Positions 1 through 8,240 are shown, numbered from the stretch's first letter. The stretch: DNA of 15,485 nucleotides from Myxococcales bacterium (GCA_021779335.1 JAJYAW010000023.1:1-15485), one strand, 5' to 3'. Numbers and translations are program-made. Notes: generated by a model from the letters alone, not told the origin.

Positions 1-2183
1 TCGCCCCCCGCCGCGGGCGACGCCCCGGCCGCGGCGCCGGCGGCCGCCAGGGCCGGGAGCACGACGCGGAAGGCGCTGCCGTGCCCCGGCTCGCTGGTGA
101 CGTCGATGCGGCCGCCGCAGGACGCCACGATGCCGTGGCAGATGGCGAGCCCCAGCCCGCTGCCCGAGCCGACCGGCTTGGTGGTGAAGAAGGGCTCGAA
201 GACCCGGGCGCGCACCTCCGGCGTCATGCCCGGCCCGTTGTCGCGCACCTCCGCCACCACCTCGCCGTCCTGCCCCGGGCCGACCGTCACCTCCACCTCG
301 CCGCGCCCCTCCGGCCCCTGCAGCGCCTGGATCGCGTTGACGAGCAGGTTGAGGAAGACCTGCTCGAGCCGCCGCCCCGAGGCCAGGACCGGCGCCGCGG
401 GCCGGTACGACTCGGTGAGCCGCCCGAGGAGGGTGACCTGGTGGCGCGCCAGCCGCACCGCCGAGCGCATGACCTCGGCGACGTCGGTCGGCTCCTGGCG
501 CTCCTGGTCCGGCCGCGAGAAGTCCTTCAGGCTGCGCACCACGTCGCGCACCCGCTCGGCGCCGTGGAGGGCGTCGGCCACCGCCTCGCTGGCCTCCTCG
601 AGCGAGGAGCGCCGCGCCGGGGGCAGGTCGCGGCGCAGGTCGAGGAGCCCGTCGCGCAGGAAGGCCAGGTTCCCCATGACGCTGGTGAGCGGGTTGTTGA
701 TCTCGTGGGCGGCCCCGGCGGCCAGCGTGCCCACGCCGGCCAGCCGCTGCGCCGCCTCGGCCTGGCGCCGCGCGGAGACGTCGCGCGACACCGAGACCCC
801 ATACTCCGCGTCGCCGATGTGGACGAGGTGGACCGCCACCTCGATGGCGCGGGGCGGGCCGTCCGGGCCGGGGAGGGTGCGCTCCTCGGCGAACCGGCCG
901 CTGGTCCGCAGCACCGCCCAGATCTGGCGCCAGCGCGCCTCGTCGAGCGCCGGGTCCACCTGCCAGGCGAGCCGGCCCACCACCTGCTCGCGCGGCAGGC
1001 CGAGGTGCCGGCAGGCCGCCTCGTTGGCGTAGGCGATCCGGCCCGACGGCTCGCCGATGGTGATGGCGTCGTTGGAGCGCTCCAGCGCGCCGTAGGCGAG
1101 CCGCATGGCCTCCTCGGCCTCCCGCTTCTCGCTGCGCAGGCCGCGCTCGGTGGCGGCCTGCGCCGCCTCCAGGCGGGCCAGCAGCTCGTTGAAGGCCGTC
1201 GCCACGGTGGCGGTCTCGTCGCGCCCCTGCACCGGGACGCGGACCGCGGTCGCCGTGCCGGTCGAGGCGCCGCGGACCGCTTCGGCGAGCTCGCGCAGGG
1301 GCCGGCTGAGCCGCCCGGAGAGCCGGCGCGCCAGGCCGAGCCCCAGGGCGAGCACGACCAGGCCGACCAGCAGGTGGCCGGCCACCAGCCAGGAGAGGGC
1401 GGCGGCGCCGGCGCCCGGCGGGCTGGCCACCTCCACGCGCAGGCCGAGCGCCTGGAAGGGCGCCGGGAGCGCGAGCGGCGCGGAGTTGGTGGCGTGTCCG
1501 GGCCAGCGCCCGGCCTCTCCGCCCAGGATCCGGCCGCGGCCATCCAGCAGCCGCGCCGGGCCGGCGCCGTCGAGGAGGGCGGCCACCAGGGGCGCCAGCG
1601 GGACCTCGGCCGCCACCGCCCCCTCGACCGTGCCGGAGCCCGCGTAGCGGACGGGTGAGACGACGAGGAGGCGGGCCGCGCCCCCGTCGTCGTGCACCGT
1701 GGCGAACCACACCCCCCGGTCCATGACCGGCGCCACCCAGTCGAGGGGGGCCACGCTCGGCGGCTCGGCGCTGGAGGCGAGGATGCGGCCGCGGAAGTCG
1801 CACACCGCCAGGCGCGCCTCCACCGGGAGCGGCAGCCGCCGGGAGCGGAGGTACGGGACGGCGTACTGCTGCCAGCCCTGGGCGTCGACCAGGGCCGTGG
1901 CCAGGATGGGGCTGGCGGCGAGGTCGGCCATGCTGGCGTGGGCCGCCTCGAGCGCCCCGGCGAGCTTGCTGGCGTCGAGCAGCGCGAGCGCCTGGCGCCG
2001 CGTCTCCAGGTCGCGCGCCACCAGCCGCCAGGAGAGGACCAGGGAGAGGGCCGCGGCCGGCAGCAGCACCGTGAGGGAGAGCGCCAGGGTCGCCAGCGAG
2101 AGCTGGTTGAAGAGGCTGCGGTCGGCCCAGCCCCGGAGCCTCGCGAGGGGCCCGGCGGGCCCGGCTGGCGGCGGCGCCCGCAC
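1..2183 (-). CDS. Sensor histidine kinase (Cache-like sensor, HAMP, PAS, HisKA, HATPase), 3' end cut by window edge
   Basis: This membrane sensor kinase should autophosphorylate on a histidine and pass phosphate to a response regulator. About 727 residues are visible and the frame is open at base 1, so the C-terminus is missing. Reading order: TM1 around residues 28-51, a periplasmic region of about 210 residues (size and layout like a double Cache domain), TM2 around 264-285, HAMP around 286-340, PAS from about 367 to 480, then HisKA with the H-box AAHEINNPL (H493). The ATPase domain has the N-box FLNLLVNAIQAL, G1 box RDNGPGM (D648), F box FEPFFTTK and G2 box GSGSGLGLAI, so all catalytic motifs are intact. 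The GTG start at 2183 is chosen because it follows the upstream stop as TGA-G-GTG, a typical coupled junction; no strong ribosome site is seen. No response regulator is visible; it could lie beyond the left edge or be fused to the missing C-terminus. Confidence 0.93.
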   Translation of the reverse strand, partial: MRAPPPAGPAGPLARLRGWADRSLFNQLSLATLALSLTVLLPAAALSLVLSWRLVARDLETRRQALALLDASKLAGALEAAHASMADLAASPILATALVDAQGWQQYAVPYLRSRRLPLPVEARLAVCDFRGRILASSAEPPSVAPLDWVAPVMDRGVWFATVHDDGGAARLLVVSPVRYAGSGTVEGAVAAEVPLAPLVAALLDGAGPARLLDGRGRILGGEAGRWPGHATNSAPLALPAPFQALGLRVEVASPPGAGAAALSWLVAGHLLVGLVVLALGLGLARRLSGRLSRPLRELAEAVRGASTGTATAVRVPVQGRDETATVATAFNELLARLEAAQAATERGLRSEKREAEEAMRLAYGALERSNDAITIGEPSGRIAYANEAACRHLGLPREQVVGRLAWQVDPALDEARWRQIWAVLRTSGRFAEERTLPGPDGPPRAIEVAVHLVHIGDAEYGVSVSRDVSARRQAEAAQRLAGVGTLAAGAAHEINNPLTSVMGNLAFLRDGLLDLRRDLPPARRSSLEEASEAVADALHGAERVRDVVRSLKDFSRPDQERQEPTDVAEVMRSAVRLARHQVTLLGRLTESYRPAAPVLASGRRLEQVFLNLLVNAIQALQGPEGRGEVEVTVGPGQDGEVVAEVRDNGPGMTPEVRARVFEPFFTTKPVGSGSGLGLAICHGIVASCGGRIDVTSEPGHGSAFRVVLPALAAAGAAAGASPAAGG

Positions 2184-2184
2184 C

Positions 2185-3333
2185 TCAGCGCGCCGGCCGG
2201 AGGACGCCCGCCGCGTCCCAGCGGGCCAGGAAGACGTCCTCCGGGCCGAGCGCCTCGTGGCGGGTGGGGGAGAAGGGCTGGCCGTAGCGCCGGACCAGCC
2301 CCTCGTCGAAGCGGACCCGCTCCAGGGCGTCGCGGACCCTGGCCCGGTCGGTCGAGCCGGCCAGGTCGACGGCGCGGGCCAGGATCCGGACGAGGTCGTA
2401 GGCCTGGGCCACCCCGACCGGCGACTTCAGCCCCTGGGTCGCGAGCGGCCCGTGGCGCCGGGCCGCCGCGAGCACCGCCGCGGCCAGGGGGGAGCGGTTG
2501 CCCACGAAGGAGAAGGTCTGGACCACCACCAGGTCCGCCTGCTGCAGCGCCGCCCCGCACAGGGCCGGGAAGTCGCCGCCGGTGATGCCCCAGTGGGCGA
2601 GCACCGGGAGCCGCTCGGCGGGCGGGATGGTCGCGAGGTCCCTGACCAGGGTGGCGCCCTCCTGCTCGTTGGCGACCAGGAGCACGGCCTCGGCGCCCGC
2701 CGCCCGGAGCGCCTGGTACTGGGGCAGGAGCGAGGCGTCGCCCATGTTGAACCACTGCACGTCGGCGACCGTGACCTCCGGGTGCGCCGCCAGCCAGGCC
2801 CGGGCGGCGCGCTCGTTGGAGCGGCCCCAGGCCGTGTTGCCGAGGAGGAGCCCGACGTGCCGAAGGCCGCGGTCCCGGGCGTGGCGCAGCAGCGCCGGGA
2901 TGGCCCAGCTGTCCTTGAGCGAGAGCCGGAACACGAAGCTCCCGGCGCTTCCGCCGATGATGTCGTCCGCCGCGGCCCACGGATCGAGCAGCGGGACCGC
3001 CAGCGCTCGCGCCAGCGGGCGCTGCTCCATGAGGACCGGGCTGAACTTGCCGCCGACCACCGCCACGAGCTCCGGCAGGCCGGCGAGCTCCCGCAGGTTC
3101 TCCACGCCGCGCGCCGGGTTGGAGCGGTTGTCTCGCTCCACGAGCGCCAGCGGGCGGCCGCCGAGCACGCCCCCGCGGGCGTTGACCTCCGCCACGGCCA
3201 GCTGCGCGCCCAGCTTGACGGCGTCGTCCGAGGTGCTGGTGGTGTGGCCGAACTCCAGGTCCAGCCCGACGAGGACGGGGGCGCCGGTGGGGGTCGCGGC
3301 GAGCAGGGCGCCGAGCAGCAGGTCGATGAGCAT
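2185..3333 (-). CDS. Periplasmic ligand-binding protein, LivK/branched-chain amino-acid type (Peripla_BP_6-like)
   Basis: A 382-residue type I periplasmic binding protein of the LivK kind. Seen: a hydrophobic N-terminus ending near TPTGA, then the family pattern GLDLEFGHTT, DDAVKLGAQLAVAEVNARGG, GRPLALVERDNRSNPARGVE and the second-lobe start GLRHVGLLLGNTAWGRSNE. Family members bind amino acids, amides or aromatic compounds, usually for an ABC importer; the ligand cannot be told here. No permease or ATPase gene lies beside it. Instead a sensor kinase follows after one base, so I infer that it delivers ligand to the kinase sensor domain. The ATG at 3333 is preferred because GGAGGG lies just upstream; an in-frame ATG at 3408 would add 25 residues with several arginines. 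The preferred signal peptide lacks a positive n-region, so the longer start remains possible. Confidence 0.88.
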   Translation of the reverse strand: MLIDLLLGALLAATPTGAPVLVGLDLEFGHTTSTSDDAVKLGAQLAVAEVNARGGVLGGRPLALVERDNRSNPARGVENLRELAGLPELVAVVGGKFSPVLMEQRPLARALAVPLLDPWAAADDIIGGSAGSFVFRLSLKDSWAIPALLRHARDRGLRHVGLLLGNTAWGRSNERAARAWLAAHPEVTVADVQWFNMGDASLLPQYQALRAAGAEAVLLVANEQEGATLVRDLATIPPAERLPVLAHWGITGGDFPALCGAALQQADLVVVQTFSFVGNRSPLAAAVLAAARRHGPLATQGLKSPVGVAQAYDLVRILARAVDLAGSTDRARVRDALERVRFDEGLVRRYGQPFSPTRHEALGPEDVFLARWDAAGVLRPAR

Positions 3334-3526
3334 GGGCCCTCCGGCAGCCGCGCTGAGCGGCCTGGCAGCGCGCCCTCCACGGTAGCCCGCGGGTGCCCGC
3401 GGATCCACGGCGCGTCCGCGCGGCGGCCCGGGTCATTCGGGGGTCCCACCTTTCCTCCCCAGGCGGTTCGCCGCAGCGGGTCGGCGCGGCCCCCGTCAGC
3501 CCCGCGCGCTACATCCCTCCTCGCCC
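3334..3526. promoter_or_regulatory. Divergent intergenic region between binding protein/kinase unit and exonuclease gene
   Basis: This 193-base gap separates two divergently transcribed genes. For the minus-strand unit a weak candidate promoter is TGGATC at 3407-3402, a 17-base spacer, and TACCGT at 3384-3379, giving a leader of about 40 bases that contains GGAGGG. The spacer holds an inverted repeat, CCGCGGG-TG-CCCGCGG at 3387-3402, which could be an operator. For the plus-strand gene the only AT-rich hexamer is TACATC at 3510-3515, 11 bases before the ATG. None of these is strong on its own in DNA of this composition. Confidence 0.35.
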
Positions 3527-4525
3527 ATGCGCCACCCACCCATCGAGCTCCGCCGCGGCGAGCTGTGCGTCGCCGGCTCGCCCCTCCAGCTCGACGCCCG
3601 GCGGCGGGCCGGCTGCGCCTTCGTCTCCCACGCCCACGGCGATCACATCGGCCGGCACGACCGGACCATCGCCACCCCCGCCACGCTGGCGCTCATGAAC
3701 CACCGGCTGGGCGAGCCGAAGCGCAAGGCCAGGGCGGAGCACCTGCCGGCCGGCTACCGCCAGCCCTTCGGCCTCGGGGAGCTCACCCTGGAGCTCTTCC
3801 CGGCCGGCCACGTGCTCGGCTCCGCCCAGCTCCGCGTCTCCTTCAAGGACGGCCGGACGCTCGGCTACAGCGGCGACCTCTGCACCGACACCACCCACGC
3901 CGCCGAGCGGGCCGAGGTGATGCCGTGCGACACGCTGGTGCTGGAGTCCACCTTCGGCCTGCCGCGCTACGTCTTCCCGCCCAAGGAGGAGACGCTGGCC
4001 CGGGTGCGCGCCTTCGTGGACGGGGCGCTCTCCGACGGCGTGACCCCGGTCCTGTACGGCTACGCCCTCGGCAAGGCGCAGGAGATCCTGGCCTTCCTCT
4101 CGCAGGCCGGCTACGCCTGCCGGGTCCACCCGGTGGTCCACGCCATCGACCGGATCTACGAGGCCCACGGCGTGGCGCTGCCCGGCGCGCAGCCGCTGGA
4201 CCCCGAGGCGCCGCCGGCCGGCGAGGTGGTGGTGGTGCCGCAGCAGCTGGCCTGGAGCCCGGCCATGCGGCTCGTGACCCGCCGCCGCACCGCGGTGCTG
4301 ACGGGCTGGGCCATCGACGGCGACCGCTTCTTCAAGGGGGTGGACGCGGCGTTCCCGCTCTCCGACCACGCCGACTACCCGTCCCTGCTGGCCTACGCGC
4401 GGGCCACCGGCGCGAGCCGGGTCTTCACGGTCCACGGCCACGCCGACGAGCTCGCCGCGGCGCTGCGCCGCGAGGGGATCCGGGCCGAGCCGCTGCGCGA
4501 GCGGGCGCAGCTCGAGCTGCTGTAG
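3527..4525 (+). CDS. Metallo-beta-lactamase/beta-CASP nuclease, similar to ligase-associated DNA exonuclease
   Basis: A 332-residue MBL-fold nuclease. Metal-site motifs are all visible: SHAHGDH (H35, H37, D39, H40), AGHVLGS (H95), YSGDL (D117) and the beta-CASP motifs SDHADY (D280, H281) and VHGH (H303, H305). The segment LYGYALGKAQEILAFL matches the region typical of ligase-associated DNA exonucleases, which share length and layout; the broader family includes mRNA 3'-end processing factors, so an RNA substrate is possible. The usual partners of the DNA type, an ATP-dependent ligase and an Lhr-like helicase, are not in the window. The ATG at 3527 is the first start after the AT patch TACATC and lacks a clear ribosome site. 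The nuclease fold is certain; the choice between DNA and RNA is not. Confidence 0.87.
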   Translation: MRHPPIELRRGELCVAGSPLQLDARRRAGCAFVSHAHGDHIGRHDRTIATPATLALMNHRLGEPKRKARAEHLPAGYRQPFGLGELTLELFPAGHVLGSAQLRVSFKDGRTLGYSGDLCTDTTHAAERAEVMPCDTLVLESTFGLPRYVFPPKEETLARVRAFVDGALSDGVTPVLYGYALGKAQEILAFLSQAGYACRVHPVVHAIDRIYEAHGVALPGAQPLDPEAPPAGEVVVVPQQLAWSPAMRLVTRRRTAVLTGWAIDGDRFFKGVDAAFPLSDHADYPSLLAYARATGASRVFTVHGHADELAAALRREGIRAEPLRERAQLELL

Positions 4526-4528
4526 GAG

Positions 4529-4548
4529 CCGGGCCCGCGCGGGCCCGG
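4529..4548. terminator. Perfect 20-bp GC palindrome after exonuclease gene, terminator-like
   Basis: CCGGGCCCGCGCGGGCCCGG begins four bases after the stop codon of the exonuclease gene and is perfectly self-complementary. As RNA it would fold into a hairpin of about eight G-C pairs with a small loop. There is no T tract after it, so it is not a canonical intrinsic terminator. Confidence 0.35.
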
Positions 4549-4590
4549 GCCCCGGGGCGGCGGCCGGCCGATCCGTAGTACAAGGTCCGC

Positions 4591-5580
4591 GTGATCGAGC
4601 ACACCGTCTCCCCCGACGCCGCCGGCCAGCGGCTCGACAAGTACGTGCGGCGCGCCCTGAAGGGCGTGCCCCTCAGCCACCTCTACAAGATGTTCCGCAC
4701 CCGCAAGGTGAAGGTGAACGGCGCGCGCGGCAAGCCGGAGCAGCTGCTCGCCGCCGGGGACCGGGTGGAGATCTGGGGCGACGAGGCGAAGCTCCTGGCC
4801 GGGCCGGCGGCGGGGACCGGGGCGGGGACGGGGACGGGCGCCGGCGGCGGGCGCGGCCGGGGCGCCAGGCTCGACGTCCTCTACGAGGACGACGACCTCT
4901 TCGCGGTCGACAAGCCGGCCGGCCTGGCGGCCCACCCCGGCACCGGCATCACCGGGGCCACGCTGGTGGAGCTCGTGCGCGCCCACGTGAAGGGCGCCGA
5001 CGCCCTGCCCGCCACCGAGTTCAAGCCCTCGCCGGCCCACCGGCTCGACCGCGAGACCTCCGGCGTCATCCTGGTGGCCAAGAACCGCAGGACCATGGCG
5101 GCGCTGGCCGCCATGTTCGAGGCCAAGGAGGACGTGCAGAAGCAGTACCTGGCGCTGGCCAAGGGGAAGATGCCCAAGGAGACCGGCCTCATCGACCTGC
5201 CGCTCTCCGAGCACGAGCAGACGGCCAGGTCCAAGGACCGGCGCGGCGTCAACCTGCAGCCGGCCCGCACCCGCTGGAAGGTGCTGGCCTCCATGAAGGA
5301 GGCCTCGCTGCTGCAGGTGCTCATCGAGACCGGCCGGACGCACCAGATCCGGCGCCACCTGCAGAGCGCCGGCCACCCGGTGGCGGGCGACACCCGCTAC
5401 GGCGACTTCAACTTCAACCGCACGGCCCGCACGCGCTGGGGGCTGCGCCGCATGTTCCTGCACGCCTGGAGGCTGACGCTGCCCCACCCGGTCAGCGGGG
5501 CCATCCTCAGGCTCGAGGCGCCGCTGCCGCCGGAGCTCCGCGAGGCCCTGAAGGCGCTCAACCTGCCGGCGCCGGCCTAG
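4591..5580 (+). CDS. rluC: RluA-family 23S rRNA pseudouridine synthase, RluC-like
   Basis: A 329-residue enzyme that should isomerise uridine to pseudouridine in 23S rRNA. An S4 RNA-binding domain covers residues about 13-60 (QRLDKYVRRAL, KVKVNG). The catalytic core has the signature HRLDRETSGV with the catalytic aspartate D153, followed by GRTHQIRRHL and GDTRYGD. The C-terminal part, with an insertion ending RRMFLHAWRLTLPHP, resembles RluC more than RluD. A Gly/Thr/Arg-rich linker (residues about 73-90) separates S4 and core and is coded by a G-tract-rich repeat. The start is GTG at 4591; AAGGT eight bases upstream may serve as ribosome site, and the TAGTACAAG patch as a promoter. The family is certain; the exact target uridines are inferred only from resemblance. 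Confidence 0.92.
   Translation: MIEHTVSPDAAGQRLDKYVRRALKGVPLSHLYKMFRTRKVKVNGARGKPEQLLAAGDRVEIWGDEAKLLAGPAAGTGAGTGTGAGGGRGRGARLDVLYEDDDLFAVDKPAGLAAHPGTGITGATLVELVRAHVKGADALPATEFKPSPAHRLDRETSGVILVAKNRRTMAALAAMFEAKEDVQKQYLALAKGKMPKETGLIDLPLSEHEQTARSKDRRGVNLQPARTRWKVLASMKEASLLQVLIETGRTHQIRRHLQSAGHPVAGDTRYGDFNFNRTARTRWGLRRMFLHAWRLTLPHPVSGAILRLEAPLPPELREALKALNLPAPA
4812..4838 (+). repeat. G-tract repeat in rluC linker, G-quadruplex motif
   Basis: Four GGGG runs at 4812-4815, 4819-4822, 4824-4827 and 4830-4833, followed by GGG at 4836-4838, are separated by loops of one to three bases on the coding strand. This satisfies the usual G-quadruplex pattern in both DNA and mRNA. It codes for the Gly/Thr-rich linker between the S4 and catalytic domains. 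Confidence 0.5.
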
Positions 5581-5615
5581 CGGCGGCGACCGGGGCCCCC
5601 CCTCGGCGCCGCCGC
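5580..5615. terminator. Stem-loop at rluC stop codon, terminator-like
   Basis: The sequence from the last base of the rluC stop codon, GCGGCGGCG at 5580-5588, pairs with CGCCGCCGC at 5607-5615, a 9-bp stem around an 18-base loop that itself holds G and C runs. There is no T tract. The next promoter's -35 element starts six bases later. Confidence 0.35.
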
Positions 5616-5620
5616 GGGCG

Positions 5621-5650
5621 TTGTCTCCGGCCGGGCGCCCCGCGTATGGT
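5621..5650 (+). promoter_or_regulatory. Candidate sigma-70 promoter for the PBP1A gene
   Basis: TTGTCT at 5621-5626 and TATGGT at 5645-5650 are separated by 18 bases, a good housekeeping-type promoter in otherwise almost T/A-free DNA. Transcription would start around 5656-5658, only a few bases before the ATG at 5661. This places the upstream ATG at 5646 inside the -10 element. Confidence 0.5.
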
Positions 5651-5660
5651 CCACTCCCGC

Positions 5661-8240
5661 ATGAGCGACCACGAGGACGAGCACCAGCCGCCGGCCGCGG
5701 CCGCGGCCGCGCCTGGCGCCCCCGCCGCGCCGGGCCTGGTCCTCACCGGCGTCCCGCCGGCCGGGCCGGCCTGGCGGCGCCTCCTGCGCTGGGCGCTCTT
5801 CGCGGCCGTCGTCGTCTGCAACCTGGGGCTGGCGGCGCTGGTCGCCCTGTGGCTCCACTTCGGCCGCGACCTGCCGGAGATCCCCTCGGTGGAGGGCTAC
5901 CGGCCGCCCATCATCACGGAGCTGGTCTCGGCCGACGGCCAGATCGTCGGCGAGTTCTTCAGCGAGCGGCGCAAGGTGGTGCCCTACCGGCGCATCCCGC
6001 GCCGGCTCATCCAGGCCTTCATCGCCTCGGAGGACCAGCGCTTCTTCGACCACGGCGGCGTGGACTGGCGGGGCACCGCGCGGGCCGCCCTCACCACCTA
6101 CGTCCTGCGCCGGGGCGTCAAGGGCGGCTCCACCATCACCCAGCAGACCGCCAAGGCCATCCTGGTCTCGGCCGAGGGCTTCGAGGAGGGGACCAGGCGC
6201 AACCTGCGCCGCAAGCTCCGCGAGCTGATCCTGGCCACCCGGCTGGAGCGCGCCTTCACCAAGGAGCAGATCCTCTGGCTCTACCTGAACGGCGTCTACC
6301 TGGGCCACCACAGCTACGGGGTGCAGGCGGCGGCGGAGAACTACTTCCGCAAGAACGTGGAGGACCTGACGCTGGAGGAGGCGGCGCTGCTGGCCGGCCT
6401 GCCGCAGGCCCCCTCGCGCTACAGCCCGTTCGCCCACCCCGAGTCGGCCAAGGAGCGGCGCCGCTACGTGCTGCGCCGCATGTTCGAGGAGGGGTTCATC
6501 ACCGCGGAGGAGCGCGCCGGGGCCGAGGCGGCCGAGGTGAAGGTCTACCCGGTGGACGACGTCTTCCGCGAGACCGCGCCCTTCTACGTGGAGCAGGGGC
6601 GGCGCCTGGTGGTGGAGCGGTACGGCAACGAGCGGCTCCTCCAGGACGGCCTCCGGGTCGAGCTGGCCATGGACCTCGAGAAGCAGCGGGTGGCCCAGGC
6701 CGCCGTGCTGAAGGGGCTCATGGAGGTGGACCACCGGCAGGGGTTCAACGGGCCGGTGCTCACCGTCGAGGGGGCGGCCCGGGGCGAGCTCCAGGCGCGC
6801 CTGGCCCGGGCCTGGCCGGCCGGCGCGCTGGGCGTGGGCGACTACGCGGTCGGCATCGTGGAGCGGGTCGAGGAGAAGGCGGCCACCGTGGCGGTGGGCG
6901 GCCAGCGCGGCGTCCTGCCGGTGGCCGGCCTGCGCTGGGCCCGCAAGCCCAACCCGGAGGCCTGGTACCCGGACGCGCTGGTCGGCCGCGTGACCGCCGT
7001 GCTCAAGCCGGGCGACGTGGTGCTGGTGCGCCGGGTGGACCGCCAGGAGCTGGCCGGGCGGGAGGGGAACGAGCCGGCCAAGGTGAGGGAGATCCCGCAG
7101 GCCGAGGTGCTGCTGGCGCTGGAGCAGGAGCCCCGGCTCCAGGGGGCGCTCGTCTCGGTGGAGCCGAGCACCGGCGCGGTGGTGGCCATGGTGGGCGGCT
7201 ACGACTTCGACGCCTCGGAGTTCAACCGCGCCTTCCAGTCCTGCCGGCAGCCCGGCTCGGCCTTCAAGCCCATCGTCTACGCCGCCGCCCTGGAGAAGCT
7301 GGACTGGACGCCGGCCACCATCCTCACCGACGCGCCGCTCGTCTTCCGCGACGACGACAGCGCCTGGAAGCCGCAGAACTACGGCGAGGAGTTCAAGGGC
7401 GACGTGACGCTGCGCACCGCGCTGGTCAACTCCATGAACATCCCGGCGGTCAAGACCGCCGAGGCGCTCTCCGCCAAGCTGGGGCCGGGCTTCCTGGGCG
7501 AGTGGGCCCACTCGCTGGGCCTGACCACGCCGGTCAAGCAGGAGCTGGGCAGCGCGCTCGGCTCCTCCTGCGTCTCGCTCTGGGAGCTGACCGGGGTCTA
7601 CGCGCTCTTCGACCGCTACGGCGAGAAGCTGCCCGGCGTCATGGTGCGGCGGGTGCTGGATCGCGACGGGCGGACCCTGGAGGACCACACCTCGCCGCGG
7701 GATCCCTGGGTGCCGCTCTCCACCCGGCTGGGCGCGGCGGTGGCCCAGGTGACGCGCCCGCGCGAGCAGCCCATGGACGAGCGGACCGCCTACCAGATGG
7801 TCTCGCTGATGCACGAGGTGGCCACCGTGGGCACCGGCGCCGGCGCCGCCAGGCTGGGCAAGCCGGCGGCCGGCAAGACCGGCACCACCAACGACTCCTT
7901 CGACACCTGGTTCATGGGCTTCACCAAGGACCTCGCCACCGGCGTCTGGCTCGGCTACGACGTCAACGTCACGCCGCTGTCGCGCTACGAGACGGGCGGC
8001 CGGGCCGCCCTGCCCATCTGGCTCGACTACATGTCGGGATCCCTGCGCGACCGGCCCCAGCCCGAGTTCGAGCCGCCGGCCGGCATCGTCGAGGTGAGGA
8101 TCGACCCGGACACCGGGAAGCCGGTGGCGGCGGGGGAGCGCGGCGTCGAGGAGCCCTTCAAGGAGGGCACCGAGCCCAAGGGGGCCGAGGAGGGCGCGCC
8201 GCCCAAGCCGGTCGAGGTCCAGGACCTGTTCATGGAGTAG
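5661..8240 (+). CDS. mrcA: Penicillin-binding protein 1A (bifunctional transglycosylase/transpeptidase)
   Basis: An 859-residue class A PBP that polymerises glycan strands from lipid II and cross-links peptides in the periplasm. A short cytoplasmic Ala/Pro-rich tail precedes one membrane helix (about residues 40-66). The GT51 domain has EDQRFFDHGGVDWRG with catalytic E124 and GGSTITQQ. A central OB-like segment (GQRGVLPVAGLRWA) is typical of PBP1A rather than PBP1B. The transpeptidase has SAFK (S533, K536), SMN (S591, N593) and KTGTT (K739), so both activities look intact. The C-terminus ends in a charged Pro/Glu-rich tail after DYMSGSL. I prefer ATG 5661 to the in-frame ATG at 5646, because the latter sits in the likely -10 box. 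The gene stands alone after rluC. Confidence 0.95.
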   Translation: MSDHEDEHQPPAAAAAAPGAPAAPGLVLTGVPPAGPAWRRLLRWALFAAVVVCNLGLAALVALWLHFGRDLPEIPSVEGYRPPIITELVSADGQIVGEFFSERRKVVPYRRIPRRLIQAFIASEDQRFFDHGGVDWRGTARAALTTYVLRRGVKGGSTITQQTAKAILVSAEGFEEGTRRNLRRKLRELILATRLERAFTKEQILWLYLNGVYLGHHSYGVQAAAENYFRKNVEDLTLEEAALLAGLPQAPSRYSPFAHPESAKERRRYVLRRMFEEGFITAEERAGAEAAEVKVYPVDDVFRETAPFYVEQGRRLVVERYGNERLLQDGLRVELAMDLEKQRVAQAAVLKGLMEVDHRQGFNGPVLTVEGAARGELQARLARAWPAGALGVGDYAVGIVERVEEKAATVAVGGQRGVLPVAGLRWARKPNPEAWYPDALVGRVTAVLKPGDVVLVRRVDRQELAGREGNEPAKVREIPQAEVLLALEQEPRLQGALVSVEPSTGAVVAMVGGYDFDASEFNRAFQSCRQPGSAFKPIVYAAALEKLDWTPATILTDAPLVFRDDDSAWKPQNYGEEFKGDVTLRTALVNSMNIPAVKTAEALSAKLGPGFLGEWAHSLGLTTPVKQELGSALGSSCVSLWELTGVYALFDRYGEKLPGVMVRRVLDRDGRTLEDHTSPRDPWVPLSTRLGAAVAQVTRPREQPMDERTAYQMVSLMHEVATVGTGAGAARLGKPAAGKTGTTNDSFDTWFMGFTKDLATGVWLGYDVNVTPLSRYETGGRAALPIWLDYMSGSLRDRPQPEFEPPAGIVEVRIDPDTGKPVAAGERGVEEPFKEGTEPKGAEEGAPPKPVEVQDLFME

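Noticed and set aside
527..3436. 969-codon open frame on the minus strand
   Set aside because: It crosses both the binding protein and the kinase in the wrong frame and has low-complexity Arg/Pro/Ala composition, whereas the other frames show intact domain motifs.
1699..4578. 959-codon open frame on the plus strand
   Set aside because: It runs antisense to the kinase and binding protein and then out of frame through the exonuclease gene; no recognisable domain.
5693..5713. GC-only repeat coding poly-Ala near the PBP1A N-terminus
   Set aside because: A simple Ala-codon run in a disordered cytoplasmic tail, ordinary for such GC content.
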